Shown: positions 1 to 8,781, numbered from the stretch's first letter. The stretch is DNA of 64,000 nucleotides from Achromobacter pestifer (GCF_902859625.1 NZ_CADIJX010000002.1:992001-1056000); one strand, 5' to 3'. The notes: generated by a model from the sequence alone, not told the origin. Program-made: numbers and translations.

Positions 1-2
1 TG

Positions 3-77
3 TACCAGTCGGTGGACAACGCCAAACCGCTGGCCCGCCAGGTATGGAGCCGCATCGAGGCTTATGCGGCCCGATAG
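3..77 (+). CDS. C-terminal end of an unidentified protein (partial)
   Basis: An open frame runs in from the left edge and ends at TAG 75-77, giving 24 residues that start YQSVDNAK and end EAYAAR. The tail is too short to assign to a family. The codons are GC-rich at third positions like the neighbours, so it is probably a real gene end. The rest lies outside the window. Confidence 0.4.
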   Translation, partial: YQSVDNAKPLARQVWSRIEAYAAR

Positions 78-120
78 CGACACCGTTTTTGCTGAAGGAA
101 AGAACAAACGGGGACAAAAG

Positions 121-144
121 ATGCCTGCCGGCCCGCGCAGGCAT
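121..144. terminator. Hairpin after the partial gene
   Basis: A perfect 8-bp inverted repeat (ATGCCTGC at 121-128, GCAGGCAT at 137-144, 8-nt loop) lies between the partial gene and the M20 peptidase. On the plus strand it is followed by AAAATA. On the minus strand it is followed by CTTTTG, so the U-run is on the wrong side for the upstream gene. It may be a weak terminator or part of the peptidase leader. Confidence 0.35.
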
Positions 145-191
145 AAAATAGCGGATTACCCCATTCCCGCACTCACACAGGATTCCGCGCC

Positions 192-1661
192 ATGAACGCC
201 CGTATCCCCGAAGACGCACTGCCGCCCACCCTGGATCCCAAGGCTCTCCAGGAATTTGTCGATGACAAGTGGGACAACGAGATCATCCCCGCGCTGACCG
301 ATTACATCGCCGTCCCCGCCAAAAGCCCGGCGTTTGACGCCGACTGGGAAAAGAATGCGTTCATCGAGCGCGTGGTGCGCGATGCGGCGCAATGGGTCGA
401 AGCGCAGAAGGTGTCGGGCCTGAAGCTGGAAGTGGTGCGCTTGCCGGGCCGCACGCCCGTCATCTTCTTCGACGCGCCCGCTACCCGCAGCGACAACGGC
501 GACACCGTGCTGCTGTATGGCCACTTGGACAAGCAGCCGGAATTCTCGGGGTGGCGAGCGGGTCTGGGCCCGTGGACGCCCAAGTACGAAGACGGCAAGC
601 TGTACGGCCGAGGCGGCGCGGATGACGGCTATGCCGTGTACGCCTCGCTGACCGCCATCATGGCGCTGGACAAGCAGGGGATTCCGCGTCCGCGTTGCGT
701 GGGCATCGTGGAAACCTGTGAAGAATCCGGCAGCTATGACCTGCTGCCCTATGTGGACGCATTGCGCAGCCAGCTGGGCAACGTGGCCCTGGTGGTGTGC
801 CTGGATTCGGGCGCCGGCAACTATGACCAGTTGTGGATGACCACGTCGCTGCGCGGCATGGTGTCCGGCACGCTGGAAGTCCAGGTGCTGGACGAAGGCG
901 TGCACTCGGGCGACTCCAGCGGCGTCGTGCCGTCGTCGTTCCGCATCTTGCGCCATCTGCTGGACCGCCTGGAAGACAGCGGCACCGGCCGCCTGCTGCC
1001 GCAAAGCCTGCACTGCGAGATCCCCGCTGAACGGGTTGAACAAGTGTCCGCCACTGCGCGCATCCTGGGTGATGAAGTCTGGCGCCGTTTCCCCTGGAGC
1101 TGCGGCGCCGAAGGAGGCTTTGTGCTGCCCATGACGACCGAGCCGGAACAAGCCCTGCTGAACCGCACCTGGCGTCCGACCTTGTCGGTGACCGGCGCCG
1201 AGGGTCTGCCGCCGCTGTCGAGCGCCGGCAACGTCCTGCGTCCGCGCACGGCGTTCAAGCTGTCGCTGCGCCTGCCGCCGCTGGTGGATGCCGTGGCCGC
1301 CTCGCAAGAAATCAAGGAATTGCTGGAAGCCGACGCGCCCTATAACGCCAAGGTCATCTTCAAGGCCAATGAAGGCGCCGCCACCGGTTGGAACGCGCCC
1401 GCGGCCGTGCCGTGGCTGACCCAAGCCCTGGACGCCGCGTCGCAGCAGTACTACGGCCAGCCGTGCGGCTACATCGGCCAAGGCGGCACGATTCCGCTGA
1501 TGAGCATTCTGCAAAAGGGCTTCCCCAAGGCCCAGTTCATGGTGTGCGGCGTGTTGGGCCCCAAGTCCAATGCCCACGGCCCCAATGAATTCCTGCACGT
1601 GCCTTACGGCAAGAAGCTGACTGCCGCCGTGGCCCAGACCATGGCCGCCATGCCCACATGA
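192..1661 (+). CDS. M20 family zinc metallopeptidase
   Basis: 489-residue cytoplasmic peptidase or amidohydrolase of the M20/M28 dinuclear zinc family, which cleaves dipeptides or N-acylated amino acids. Visible metal and catalytic residues: H111 and D113 in GHLDKQPE, bridging D144 in GGADDGY, the EE pair (177-178) in ETCEESG, D205 in CLDSG and H462 in SNAHGPNEF. No signal peptide is seen. An AGGA ribosome site lies 9 nt before the ATG. The stop overlaps the ATG of the DUF1415 gene (ATGA), so the two are translationally coupled. The substrate cannot be told from the sequence. A 480-aa open frame on the opposite strand is a shadow. Confidence 0.93.
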   Translation: MNARIPEDALPPTLDPKALQEFVDDKWDNEIIPALTDYIAVPAKSPAFDADWEKNAFIERVVRDAAQWVEAQKVSGLKLEVVRLPGRTPVIFFDAPATRSDNGDTVLLYGHLDKQPEFSGWRAGLGPWTPKYEDGKLYGRGGADDGYAVYASLTAIMALDKQGIPRPRCVGIVETCEESGSYDLLPYVDALRSQLGNVALVVCLDSGAGNYDQLWMTTSLRGMVSGTLEVQVLDEGVHSGDSSGVVPSSFRILRHLLDRLEDSGTGRLLPQSLHCEIPAERVEQVSATARILGDEVWRRFPWSCGAEGGFVLPMTTEPEQALLNRTWRPTLSVTGAEGLPPLSSAGNVLRPRTAFKLSLRLPPLVDAVAASQEIKELLEADAPYNAKVIFKANEGAATGWNAPAAVPWLTQALDAASQQYYGQPCGYIGQGGTIPLMSILQKGFPKAQFMVCGVLGPKSNAHGPNEFLHVPYGKKLTAAVAQTMAAMPT

Positions 1662-2215
1662 TTTCCACCTCAGACTCCTACGCCAATGTGGTTGCCGAAA
1701 CCCGCCATTGGCTGACTCAGGCCGTGATCGGCCTGAACCTCTGTCCGTTCGCCAAGGCGGTTCAGGTCAAGGACCAGATCCGCTTTGCGGTCAGCGACGC
1801 CACCGATGCCGAAGGCGTGCTGACCGATTTGCAGGATGAGCTGGCGCTGCTGGCCGAAGCCGATCCCGAAAAGATCGACACCACCTTGCTGATCATCCCG
1901 GATGCGTTGGACGACTTCCTGGATTTCAACGATTTCGAAGAGCTGTCCGATCGCCTGCTAAAGCGCATGCGATTGGTGGGCGAATTGCAGGTGGCCACGT
2001 TCCACCCGCAATTCCAGTTTGCCGACACCCAGCCGGACGATATCGAGAACTACACGAACCGTTCTCCGTACCCGATCCTGCATCTGCTGCGCGAAGACAG
2101 TATCGACCGGGCGGTGGAATCGTTCCCCGACGCCTCGGACATCTACGAGAAGAACATCGAAACGATGAACAAGCTGGGCCTGGAAGGCTGGAAGAAGCTG
2201 ATGACCAAGGCCTGA
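1658..2215 (+). CDS. DUF1415 domain-containing protein
   Basis: 185 residues matching the DUF1415 family over the full length: N-terminal TRHWLTQAVIGLNLCPFAK with the conserved LCPFAK, central ATFHPQFQFAD and NRSPYPILHLLRE. The family is widespread in proteobacteria, cytoplasmic and of unknown biochemical role. It overlaps the peptidase by 4 nt and is followed by a terminator, so the two form a bicistronic unit. The coupling hints at a shared physiological role, but nothing more specific can be said. Confidence 0.9.
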   Translation: MISTSDSYANVVAETRHWLTQAVIGLNLCPFAKAVQVKDQIRFAVSDATDAEGVLTDLQDELALLAEADPEKIDTTLLIIPDALDDFLDFNDFEELSDRLLKRMRLVGELQVATFHPQFQFADTQPDDIENYTNRSPYPILHLLREDSIDRAVESFPDASDIYEKNIETMNKLGLEGWKKLMTKA

Positions 2216-2246
2216 GAAGGCCGCGCCACACTGGCAGCTTGAAACA

Positions 2247-2272
2247 GCAGCGGAGCGTTTTTGCTCCGCTGC
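2247..2272 (+). terminator. Terminator hairpin of the peptidase/DUF1415 operon
   Basis: Perfect 10-bp stem GCAGCGGAGC (2247-2256) and GCTCCGCTGC (2263-2272) with a 6-nt loop, about 30 nt after the DUF1415 stop. The T-tract afterwards is weak (ATCCATTT). It ends where the putative ECF-type promoter of the next operon begins. Confidence 0.7.
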
Positions 2273-2300
2273 ATCCATTTGCACACCGCCGTCGTATATG
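2270..2300 (+). promoter_or_regulatory. Putative ECF-sigma promoter of the lipid cluster, copy 1
   Basis: TGCATCC (2270-2276), 16 nt, then CGTATATG (2293-2300). The same arrangement, TGAATCC-N16-CGTATAT, occurs before the DUF1365 gene at 4131. The elements resemble the -35/-10 pattern of extracytoplasmic sigma factors (TGATCC and CGTA types). No sigma factor gene is in the window, so the regulator must be encoded elsewhere. The transcribed leader to the esterase start would be about 60 nt. Confidence 0.55.
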
Positions 2301-2365
2301 AGCTAAACCCCTAGCTCATCAGGAGACGGCCGTGCAGACCCTTTTGCCCCCCGAGCAGGCGCGTG

Positions 2366-3271
2366 ATGCGTAGCGCGCTGGAATTGGCTGTTCTGGCGTG
2401 CGTGCTGGTTCTGGCCCTGGCGGCATGTTCGCCATTGACCGTGTTGAACGGGGCCGTGCCGGACCATGCCAGCAGGATCGTCCCGGACGTGGCCTATGGC
2501 GAGGGGGGGCGCCGGCTGCTGGACATCTACGCGCCGCCCGGCGTGGACAAGCCGCCCGTGGTGGTGTTCTTCTACGGTGGCAGTTGGCGCAATGGATCGC
2601 GTGCGGACTACAAGTTCGTGGGCGATGCGCTGGCCTCGCGCGGCATCATGGCCGTCATCGCCGACTATCGGCTGTACCCCGCCGTGTCCTACCCCGATTT
2701 TGTGGAGGACTCGGCGCGGGCCGTGGCCTGGACGCTGCAACACATCGCCGAGTACGGGGGCGACCCCGCCCGGGTCTACGTGGCCGGGCATAGCGCGGGC
2801 GGTTACAACGCCGCGATGGTGGCGCTGGATGCGCGCTGGCTGGCGCGCTTTGGCGCCTCGCCTGCAATGCTGCGCGGCTGGATCGGCATGGCCGGCCCGT
2901 ATGACTTCTTGCCGATCGTGGCGCGCGATGTGAAGCCAGTATTCCACTTTCCTGGCACGCCACCGGACTCGCAGCCCATTGCGCACGTCAGCGCGGCCGC
3001 GCCGCCGACGTTGCTGATGGCGGGCCTGGACGACACCACCGTTGATCCGCATCGCAACGCCGAGGCGCTGGCCGCTGCCTTGCAAGCTGCGCACGTGCCC
3101 GTGACCTTGGTGCTGTATGACCGGCTGGGCCATGCAATGCTGGCCGGGGCGCTGGCGCGTCCACTGCGTTGGCGGGCGCCGGTGCTGGACGACTTGGCGG
3201 CGTTTGTCCTGCACCCCTCGCAACAGGCGGACAGGGCGCCGCCCGGACTGGCACGGCAAGGGGCGCAATGA
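2366..3271 (+). CDS. Alpha/beta hydrolase lipoprotein (carboxylesterase-like)
   Basis: 301 residues. A hydrophobic leader ends in a lipobox, LALAAC with C21, so the protein is probably a lipid-anchored periplasmic or outer-membrane enzyme. The catalytic fold is clear: oxyanion-type YGGSW near 70-74 (YGG in place of HGG), nucleophile S143 in GHSAGG, acid D222/D223 in AGLDDT and H256 in RLGHAM. This is the hormone-sensitive-lipase/carboxylesterase class. ATG 2366 is preferred to GTG 2363 because AGG at 2357-2359 is then well spaced. The stop overlaps the next ATG, and the gene starts the first transcription unit of the lipid cluster. Confidence 0.85.
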   Translation: MRSALELAVLACVLVLALAACSPLTVLNGAVPDHASRIVPDVAYGEGGRRLLDIYAPPGVDKPPVVVFFYGGSWRNGSRADYKFVGDALASRGIMAVIADYRLYPAVSYPDFVEDSARAVAWTLQHIAEYGGDPARVYVAGHSAGGYNAAMVALDARWLARFGASPAMLRGWIGMAGPYDFLPIVARDVKPVFHFPGTPPDSQPIAHVSAAAPPTLLMAGLDDTTVDPHRNAEALAAALQAAHVPVTLVLYDRLGHAMLAGALARPLRWRAPVLDDLAAFVLHPSQQADRAPPGLARQGAQ

Positions 3272-4107
3272 TGCGTCGTCAGCCGATTGCGCCGTCCATC
3301 CACGCGGTCGCCGCGATGGTGGCGCTTGCCGCGGGGGCGGGGGGCGCCTGGGCGGCGCCAGCGGCGGTTGCCGCCTCTGACATTGCCGCCATCCCGGCCC
3401 AGCACTATCGGGGCATCGCCTATGGCGCGGAGGATGGCCGCGAGCGCTACCGCGAGTCGCATTGGGTGTTTCAAGCCGACGGCCACGAGACGCGCCTGGT
3501 GCTGTACCAGTGTCCCGACGGCGCACCGTTCGCACGCAAATGGGTGCGGGGCAGGGTTGATGATCCCGCCCCGAATTTTGATCTGATCGATCAGCGCGAC
3601 GGCTACCGCGAGGGCGTGCGCGGTAGCGGCAGCCAGCGCGAAGTCTACGTGCAGAAGGGCGAGGGCAAGCCGATGGAATCCGCACCGTTGCCAACACCGG
3701 CGGATCTGGTGATCGATGCGGGTTTTGATGCCTATGTTCGCAGCCACTGGCGCCAGCTGGAACAGTCCGGTGGACGCGCGGTGCCGTTTCTGGTGCCCAG
3801 CCGCCTTGCCGCGTTTGAATTGAAGGTAGACGCCCAGGACCGGGTGATGGACGGCACGCCGGTCTACCGCATCCGCATGCGGCTGGATGCCTGGTATGGC
3901 TTTGCGACGCCCACCATTTTGGTCAGCTATGCAGAGGCGGATCGCCGCCTGTGGCGCTTTGAAGGGATCAGTAATCTCCGTAACCACACGGGCGGCACGC
4001 AGAACGTCAGACTGGATTTTCCGCCCGCCGAGCGCGATGCACCGCCCAGCCGGCAAGACATGGACGCGGCGGCGGCCATGCCGCTGGTCAGCCGCTGCGA
4101 TGATTGA
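3268..4107 (+). CDS. Secreted protein of unknown function, lipid cluster
   Basis: 279 residues with a Sec signal peptide: basic start MMRRQ, Ala-rich core, likely cleavage after AWA near residue 30. The mature protein is predicted periplasmic, with motifs such as RESHWVFQADG and a conserved-looking end, GISNLRNHTGGTQN. I do not recognise a named family. ATG 3268 overlaps the esterase stop, so the two are coupled. A longer in-frame start at 3169 lies inside the esterase gene and would bury the signal peptide. Its place suggests a role in envelope lipid handling, which is inference only. Confidence 0.75.
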   Translation: MMRRQPIAPSIHAVAAMVALAAGAGGAWAAPAAVAASDIAAIPAQHYRGIAYGAEDGRERYRESHWVFQADGHETRLVLYQCPDGAPFARKWVRGRVDDPAPNFDLIDQRDGYREGVRGSGSQREVYVQKGEGKPMESAPLPTPADLVIDAGFDAYVRSHWRQLEQSGGRAVPFLVPSRLAAFELKVDAQDRVMDGTPVYRIRMRLDAWYGFATPTILVSYAEADRRLWRFEGISNLRNHTGGTQNVRLDFPPAERDAPPSRQDMDAAAAMPLVSRCDD

Positions 4108-4130
4108 TCGCGTATCCGGGTTATCCCGAG

Positions 4131-4160
4131 TGAATCCAACGGGCAGGGCCATCCGTATAT
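4131..4160 (+). promoter_or_regulatory. Putative ECF-sigma promoter of the lipid cluster, copy 2
   Basis: TGAATCC (4131-4137), 16 nt, CGTATAT (4154-4160), about 33 nt before the DUF1365 start. Sequence and spacing match the element at 2270-2300, and the unrelated spacers make chance similarity unlikely. It suggests one alternative sigma factor drives both halves of the cluster. Confidence 0.55.
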
Positions 4161-4193
4161 AGGGAAACACCACCAATCTGTTGGGGTCCCGAC

Positions 4194-4997
4194 ATGAAAT
4201 CAAGCGTGATGCCGCCCGTCATGCATAGCGCCGTTTACGAAGGCAGGGTGATCCACCGCCGCCACGCGCCGCATGCGCATGCCTTTCAATACCGCATGGC
4301 CCAACTGCTGCTGGACCTGGACGAACTGGATCAGGTGTTCAGCCAGCGCTGGCTGTGGTCGGTCAACCACCGCAATCTGGCTGAGTGGCGTCGCGCCGAC
4401 TACCTGGGGCCTGCCGACATGCCACTGGCCGATGCCGTGCGGTTGCGCGTGCGCCAGGCGATCGGCCGTGCGCCGCAAGGCCCGATCCGCCTGCTGACCC
4501 ATCTGCGCTATGCGGGCTATGCCTTCAACCCCGTCAGTTTCTATTACTGCTTTGAGGCCGATGGCATCACGCTGGACACCGTGGTGGCCGATGTGACCAA
4601 TACGCCTTGGCGCGAACGCCACAGCTACGTGCTGCCCGTGGACGACGCCGATCAGATGGGTCGGACCTTGCGCTGGCGTTTCGACAAGCAATTCCATGTG
4701 TCGCCTTTCATGCCGATGGAGCGCCGCTACGAATGGCGCCTGACGCCGCCGGGCGACGACCTGCACGTGCATATGAAAGTCCTGTCGGGACAGAACCGTG
4801 AGTTCGAGGCCGACCTGGCGCTGGAAAGACATGCACTGAACGGGCGTTCGCTGGCGCGCGTGCTCTGCTGCTACCCGCTGATGACCTTGAACGTGATCGG
4901 CGCCATCCACTGGCAGGCGCTGCGCCTCTGGCTCAAGCGAAATCCTGTGTACGACCACCCGCGTCATTCCCTACCCCGATCGGGAGAAAACCAATGA
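4194..4997 (+). CDS. DUF1365 domain-containing protein
   Basis: 267 residues of DUF1365, a family found next to Cfa-type methyltransferases and often a flavin-dependent amine-oxidase-like enzyme. Typical features: AVYEGRVIHRRHAPHAHAF at the start, the RLLTHLRYAGYAFNPVSFYY block near 100-120 and WRERHSYVLP. The biochemical role is unsettled; genetic context in other bacteria links it to fatty-acid modification and photo-oxidative or envelope stress. It overlaps the next gene by 4 nt. The flavoenzyme usually upstream is absent here. Confidence 0.9.
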   Translation: MKSSVMPPVMHSAVYEGRVIHRRHAPHAHAFQYRMAQLLLDLDELDQVFSQRWLWSVNHRNLAEWRRADYLGPADMPLADAVRLRVRQAIGRAPQGPIRLLTHLRYAGYAFNPVSFYYCFEADGITLDTVVADVTNTPWRERHSYVLPVDDADQMGRTLRWRFDKQFHVSPFMPMERRYEWRLTPPGDDLHVHMKVLSGQNREFEADLALERHALNGRSLARVLCCYPLMTLNVIGAIHWQALRLWLKRNPVYDHPRHSLPRSGENQ

Positions 4998-6310
4998 GAT
5001 CCCCCTCCGACTCCGAACGCCTGGCGCTGAATGACGCCTGGGCGCCCGAGGCCGCCGCGGCCTTGCCCTGGACCGACCGCCTGTTGCGCCAGCGCCTGCT
5101 GGGGCGTCTGGCGGGCTTGCGCGGCGGCCAGTTGATCGTGGATGACGTCACCGGCAGTGTCGAATTGGGTGTGCCGGATGCCGGGCAGTCCCGGCCCGTG
5201 CGCGTGTGCGTGCGCAACCTGGCGTTCTACCGGGCGCTGGCGGGCAACGGCAGCGTCGGCGCGGGCGAGGCCTACGGCCACGGTTGGTGGGAATGCGATG
5301 ATTTGGTGGGCCTGATCCGGCTGCTTGCGCGCAACCGTGAGTTGGTGGACGGCATGGAACGCGGGATGGCTCGCCTGGGCAGCGTGGCGATGCGCGTGCT
5401 GCATGCCTGCCGGCGCAATACGCGCGCCGGCAGCCGCCGCAACATCGCGGCCCACTACGACCTGGGTAACGACTTCTTCCGCCTGTTCCTGTCGGACGAC
5501 ATGATGTATTCGTCGGCGATGTGGGCGGGCGACGATGACACGCTGGAGCAGGCGTCCATGCGCAAGCTGGACGTGATCTGCCGCAAGCTGGACCTGCGAC
5601 CCGGCCAGCACGTGGTCGAGATTGGCACCGGCTGGGGCGGCTTCGCGCTGCACGCGGCGCGTCACTATGGCTGCCACGTCACCACCACCACCATCTCGCG
5701 CGAGCAGCATGCATTGGCGACCCAACGTATTCACAGCGCCGGCATGCAGTACCGGGTGGACGTGCTGTTGCAGGACTATCGCGACTTGCATGGCCAGTTC
5801 GACAAGCTGGTCTCGGTTGAAATGATCGAGGCGATCGGGGCGTCCTATCTGCCCACGTACTTCGGCAAGATCGCGGAATTGCTCAAGCCGGATGGCATGG
5901 CGCTGATCCAGGCCATCACCATCGAAGACCATCGCTATGCCCAGGCGCTGAAAGCGGTGGATTTCATCAAGCGCCATATTTTCCCGGGCAGCTTCATGCC
6001 GTCCATCCAGGCGATGCTGGAAGCCAAGACCCGCGCCAGCGACTTGAGCTTGGTGCATCTGGAAGACTTCGGCCTGTCTTATGCGCGGACCTTGCAGGCA
6101 TGGCGGCAGCGCTTCATGGCGCGGCTGGGCGCGGTGCGAGGGCAGGGGTTCGACGAACGCTTCATCCGCTTGTGGGAGTTCTACCTGGCGTATTGCGAAG
6201 GCGGATTCCGTGAACGCGCCATTGGCGTGTCGCACCTGCTGCTGGCACGCCCCGGTGCGATGCCGCGCGATGCGCGGTGGACGGGCCGGGAGGCAGAGGC
6301 GTTGGCATGA
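4994..6310 (+). CDS. Cyclopropane-fatty-acyl-phospholipid synthase family methyltransferase
   Basis: 438 residues, a full-length CFA synthase-type SAM-dependent methyltransferase acting on unsaturated acyl chains of membrane phospholipids. Seen: N-terminal domain with GEAYGHGWWECDDL, the family signature HYDLGNDFF, the SAM loop VEIGTGWGGFA, and GSFMPS before the C-terminal helical part. It belongs to the DUF1365-linked subgroup, whose product may be a methylated rather than cyclopropanated chain. Coupled by ATGA to both neighbours. A 545-aa open frame on the other strand (4964-6601) is a shadow. Confidence 0.9.
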   Translation: MRSPSDSERLALNDAWAPEAAAALPWTDRLLRQRLLGRLAGLRGGQLIVDDVTGSVELGVPDAGQSRPVRVCVRNLAFYRALAGNGSVGAGEAYGHGWWECDDLVGLIRLLARNRELVDGMERGMARLGSVAMRVLHACRRNTRAGSRRNIAAHYDLGNDFFRLFLSDDMMYSSAMWAGDDDTLEQASMRKLDVICRKLDLRPGQHVVEIGTGWGGFALHAARHYGCHVTTTTISREQHALATQRIHSAGMQYRVDVLLQDYRDLHGQFDKLVSVEMIEAIGASYLPTYFGKIAELLKPDGMALIQAITIEDHRYAQALKAVDFIKRHIFPGSFMPSIQAMLEAKTRASDLSLVHLEDFGLSYARTLQAWRQRFMARLGAVRGQGFDERFIRLWEFYLAYCEGGFRERAIGVSHLLLARPGAMPRDARWTGREAEALA

Positions 6311-6867
6311 GATTCTGGGCCAACCTGATCGGATACCAGATCGTCTGGTTCGCCGCCGTGATCGGCGCCAGCCGGGGCAGTCCGTGGCCCGGCCTGACAC
6401 TGGCGGCGGTGTTCGTGTTGGGGCAGGCCTGGATATCGGCCAACCGGCGTGCCGATTTGCGGCTGGTGGCGGTGGCGCTCTGTTGCGGCGTGGCGCTGGA
6501 CGGCGTGCTGGCGGCCGGCGGGTGGGCGCGGTATGCCGCGTCCTGGCCGGCACTGCCCGTGGGAGGAGCGCCGGTCTGGATACTGGCGTTGTGGGCGTCA
6601 TTCGCCATGACCTTCAACCATTCGCTGCGTTATTTGCGGGACCGGCCGGCGCTGGGCGCGCTGTTGGGGCTGGCTGGCGGCCCCTTGGCGTATTGGGGGG
6701 CAGGAAAGACCTGGGGCGCCATACAGTTCGCCGAGCCCGTTTGGCGCGGCCTGGCGTGGCTGGCGCTTGGGTGGGCGTTGGCCATGTTCCTGCTGTGCAA
6801 GCTGGCAGGCCGTTGGGATCGGCATTCACGGCTGCGGGCGAGTTTGGCGGCGGGGGCTGCGCGATGA
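6307..6867 (+). CDS. DUF2878 integral membrane protein
   Basis: 186 residues, almost entirely hydrophobic, with about five to six membrane helices, and a WASFAMTFNHSLRYL block typical of DUF2878. The family has no known reaction and is nearly always linked to DUF1365/Cfa/DUF1295 genes. ATG 6307 overlaps the Cfa stop; the longer in-frame start at 6277 lies inside cfa. Likely an inner-membrane partner for lipid modification. Confidence 0.85.
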   Translation: MRFWANLIGYQIVWFAAVIGASRGSPWPGLTLAAVFVLGQAWISANRRADLRLVAVALCCGVALDGVLAAGGWARYAASWPALPVGGAPVWILALWASFAMTFNHSLRYLRDRPALGALLGLAGGPLAYWGAGKTWGAIQFAEPVWRGLAWLALGWALAMFLLCKLAGRWDRHSRLRASLAAGAAR

Positions 6868-7688
6868 GCCCGGGCATGCAGATTCTGATCGTGGTGGCGA
6901 TGGCCGTTCCCCTCATGAGCGCGGGTTGGCTGTGGCAGCGGCGTCATCACAATGCCGGCATCGTTGACGTGCTGTGGGCCTCGGGCGTGGGCCTGGCCGC
7001 AGTCTTGATCGCGCTGACAGGGCGGGGCGCCGCCACGCCACGGATGCTGCTGGCCATCCTGGGCGGCCTGTGGGCAGGCAGGCTGGCGCTCCACATCTGG
7101 CAGCGCGTGCGTCACGCAGAGGAAGACGGCCGTTACCGCGCTTTGCGCGCCCATTGGAACGGTCATCAGGGCAAGTTCTACCTGTTCTTCATGGCGCAGG
7201 CCGGGCTGGTGTTGTTGTGCAGCCTGCCGTTCATCGCCGTGGCGGCCAACCCTGTACCGGGCATGACAGCGTGGCAATGGTTGGGGCTGCTGGTGTGGGT
7301 CGTGGCGGTTGCCGGCGAAACACTGGCCGACCGGCAATTGGAGGCGTTTCGCGCGGACCCGGCGAACCACGGGCACACCTGCCGGCTTGGCCTGTGGCGT
7401 TATTCGCGCCACCCCAACTACTTCTTTGAATGGATCCACTGGTTCGCCTATGTGGCGCTGGCTGGGTCTGGCCACCCCACCGCCTGGCTCGCGTGGTCGG
7501 GGCCGATCGTGATGTTCATTTTCCTGCGCTGGATCAGCGGCATTCCTTATACCGAGGCGCAAGCGCTGCGCACGCGGGGCGAGGACTATCGCGAATACCA
7601 GCGCACCACGTCGATGCTGGTTCCCTGGTTTCCAAAGCCCGGATCCACCGCAGCAAGAAACGAAGCCAAGCCAGGGAGTGAACGATGA
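6864..7688 (+). CDS. DUF1295 membrane protein (steroid 5-alpha-reductase/isoprenylcysteine-methyltransferase-like)
   Basis: 274 residues with about six membrane segments. The C-terminal half carries LGLWRYSRHPNYFFEW, the NADPH-binding signature shared by DUF1295, steroid 5-alpha-reductase and ICMT-like enzymes, followed by GIPYTEAQALRTRG. Probably a membrane reductase acting on a double bond of the modified acyl chain; reductase activity is inferred from the fold. The start at 6864 overlaps the DUF2878 stop, and the stop overlaps the next ATG. Confidence 0.85.
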   Translation: MSPGMQILIVVAMAVPLMSAGWLWQRRHHNAGIVDVLWASGVGLAAVLIALTGRGAATPRMLLAILGGLWAGRLALHIWQRVRHAEEDGRYRALRAHWNGHQGKFYLFFMAQAGLVLLCSLPFIAVAANPVPGMTAWQWLGLLVWVVAVAGETLADRQLEAFRADPANHGHTCRLGLWRYSRHPNYFFEWIHWFAYVALAGSGHPTAWLAWSGPIVMFIFLRWISGIPYTEAQALRTRGEDYREYQRTTSMLVPWFPKPGSTAARNEAKPGSER

Positions 7689-8770
7689 ATTCCGCCATAC
7701 TCAATGACGCTCAGTTGCCCGTGGACCGTCCGGCTCCCGGCCTGCTTGGCCTGGCCGAGCGCGGTCTGGTGCCCGACGCCTTGTTGCGCCTGGGCATCCG
7801 CCGCCTGTGCGCGCAGCGTCTGCACGATGAAAGGGCGGGCGGCCCCGGCGAACAGGCAAACCGCTATCAGGCGCTGATTGATCAACTGCGACTCAGCCCG
7901 TTGGCCATCCATGCCGATGCCGCCAACGCGCAACACTACGAACTGCCACCCGAGTTTTTCACGCTATGCCTGGGCCGGCAGTTGAAGTATTCCGGCTGCT
8001 ACTACGCGACCGGCCGCGAAACGCTGGACCAGGCAGAAGCCGCCATGTTGGAGCTAACCGGCAACCGCGCCGAATTGGCGGACGGCCAGCGCATCTTGGA
8101 ATTGGGCTGCGGCTGGGGATCGCTGACGCTCTGGATGGCTGAACGCTATCCCAACGCGCGTATCACGGCGGTGTCGAATTCGGCGCCGCAGCGGCTGCAT
8201 ATCCAGCAGCAATGCCAGTTGCGCGGGCTGGGCAATGTCGACGTCATCACGTGTGATGTGAACACGCTGCAATTGCCGCTGGCGGAATTCGACCGTTGCG
8301 TGTCGGTGGAAATGTTCGAGCACATGCGCAATTACCAGAATCTGCTGGCCCGGATCCATTCATGGCTGCGGCCCGCCGGCAAGCTCTTCGTGCATATCTT
8401 CGCCCACCGCGATCTGATGTACCCGTTCGAGACCGAGGGGGCGGACAACTGGCTGGGCCGGCATTTCTTCACGGGCGGCATCATGCCGTCGGCGGACACT
8501 TTGCTGTGGTTCCAGCAAGACCTTCGGATCGAGGCGTCGTGGCGGGTCGATGGCCGCCACTATGCGCGCACGGCCAATCACTGGCTGGCCAATCAGGACG
8601 CCAACCGGGAGGCGGTGATGCGGGTGCTGGAACAAGCATATGGCGCTCGGTTGGCGCCGTTGTGGTTCCAGCGCTGGCGCATGTTCTGGATGGCTTGCGC
8701 GGAACTGTTCGACTACGACGGCGGGCAGCAATGGATGATCGCGCACTACCGCTACACGCGGCCGGATTGA
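7685..8770 (+). CDS. Second Cfa-like SAM-dependent methyltransferase
   Basis: 361 residues. Seen: SAM motif ILELGCGWGSLT, NAQHYELPPEFF in place of the HYDLGNDFF of the first copy, and VSVEMFEHMRNY after the SAM motif. It is shorter than classical CFA synthase and belongs to the cyclopropane-synthase-like subgroup in the same clusters. Two divergent methyltransferases in one operon suggest two sequential or alternative acyl modifications. ATG 7685 overlaps the DUF1295 stop. Confidence 0.88.
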   Translation: MNSAILNDAQLPVDRPAPGLLGLAERGLVPDALLRLGIRRLCAQRLHDERAGGPGEQANRYQALIDQLRLSPLAIHADAANAQHYELPPEFFTLCLGRQLKYSGCYYATGRETLDQAEAAMLELTGNRAELADGQRILELGCGWGSLTLWMAERYPNARITAVSNSAPQRLHIQQQCQLRGLGNVDVITCDVNTLQLPLAEFDRCVSVEMFEHMRNYQNLLARIHSWLRPAGKLFVHIFAHRDLMYPFETEGADNWLGRHFFTGGIMPSADTLLWFQQDLRIEASWRVDGRHYARTANHWLANQDANREAVMRVLEQAYGARLAPLWFQRWRMFWMACAELFDYDGGQQWMIAHYRYTRPD

Positions 8771-8781
8771 AAGGGGCAGCC

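Noticed and set aside
156..1598. 480-aa open frame on the minus strand over the M20 peptidase gene
   Set aside because: Antisense shadow of a GC-rich gene; low-complexity, Arg/His-rich translation without any family motif.
4964..6601. 545-aa minus-strand open frame over the Cfa gene
   Set aside because: Antisense shadow; the plus-strand gene has full Cfa motifs and coupled neighbours.
6081..6863. Long N-terminal extension of the DUF1295 gene
   Set aside because: Overlaps Cfa and DUF2878 in another frame; ATG 6864 fits the family and ATGA coupling.
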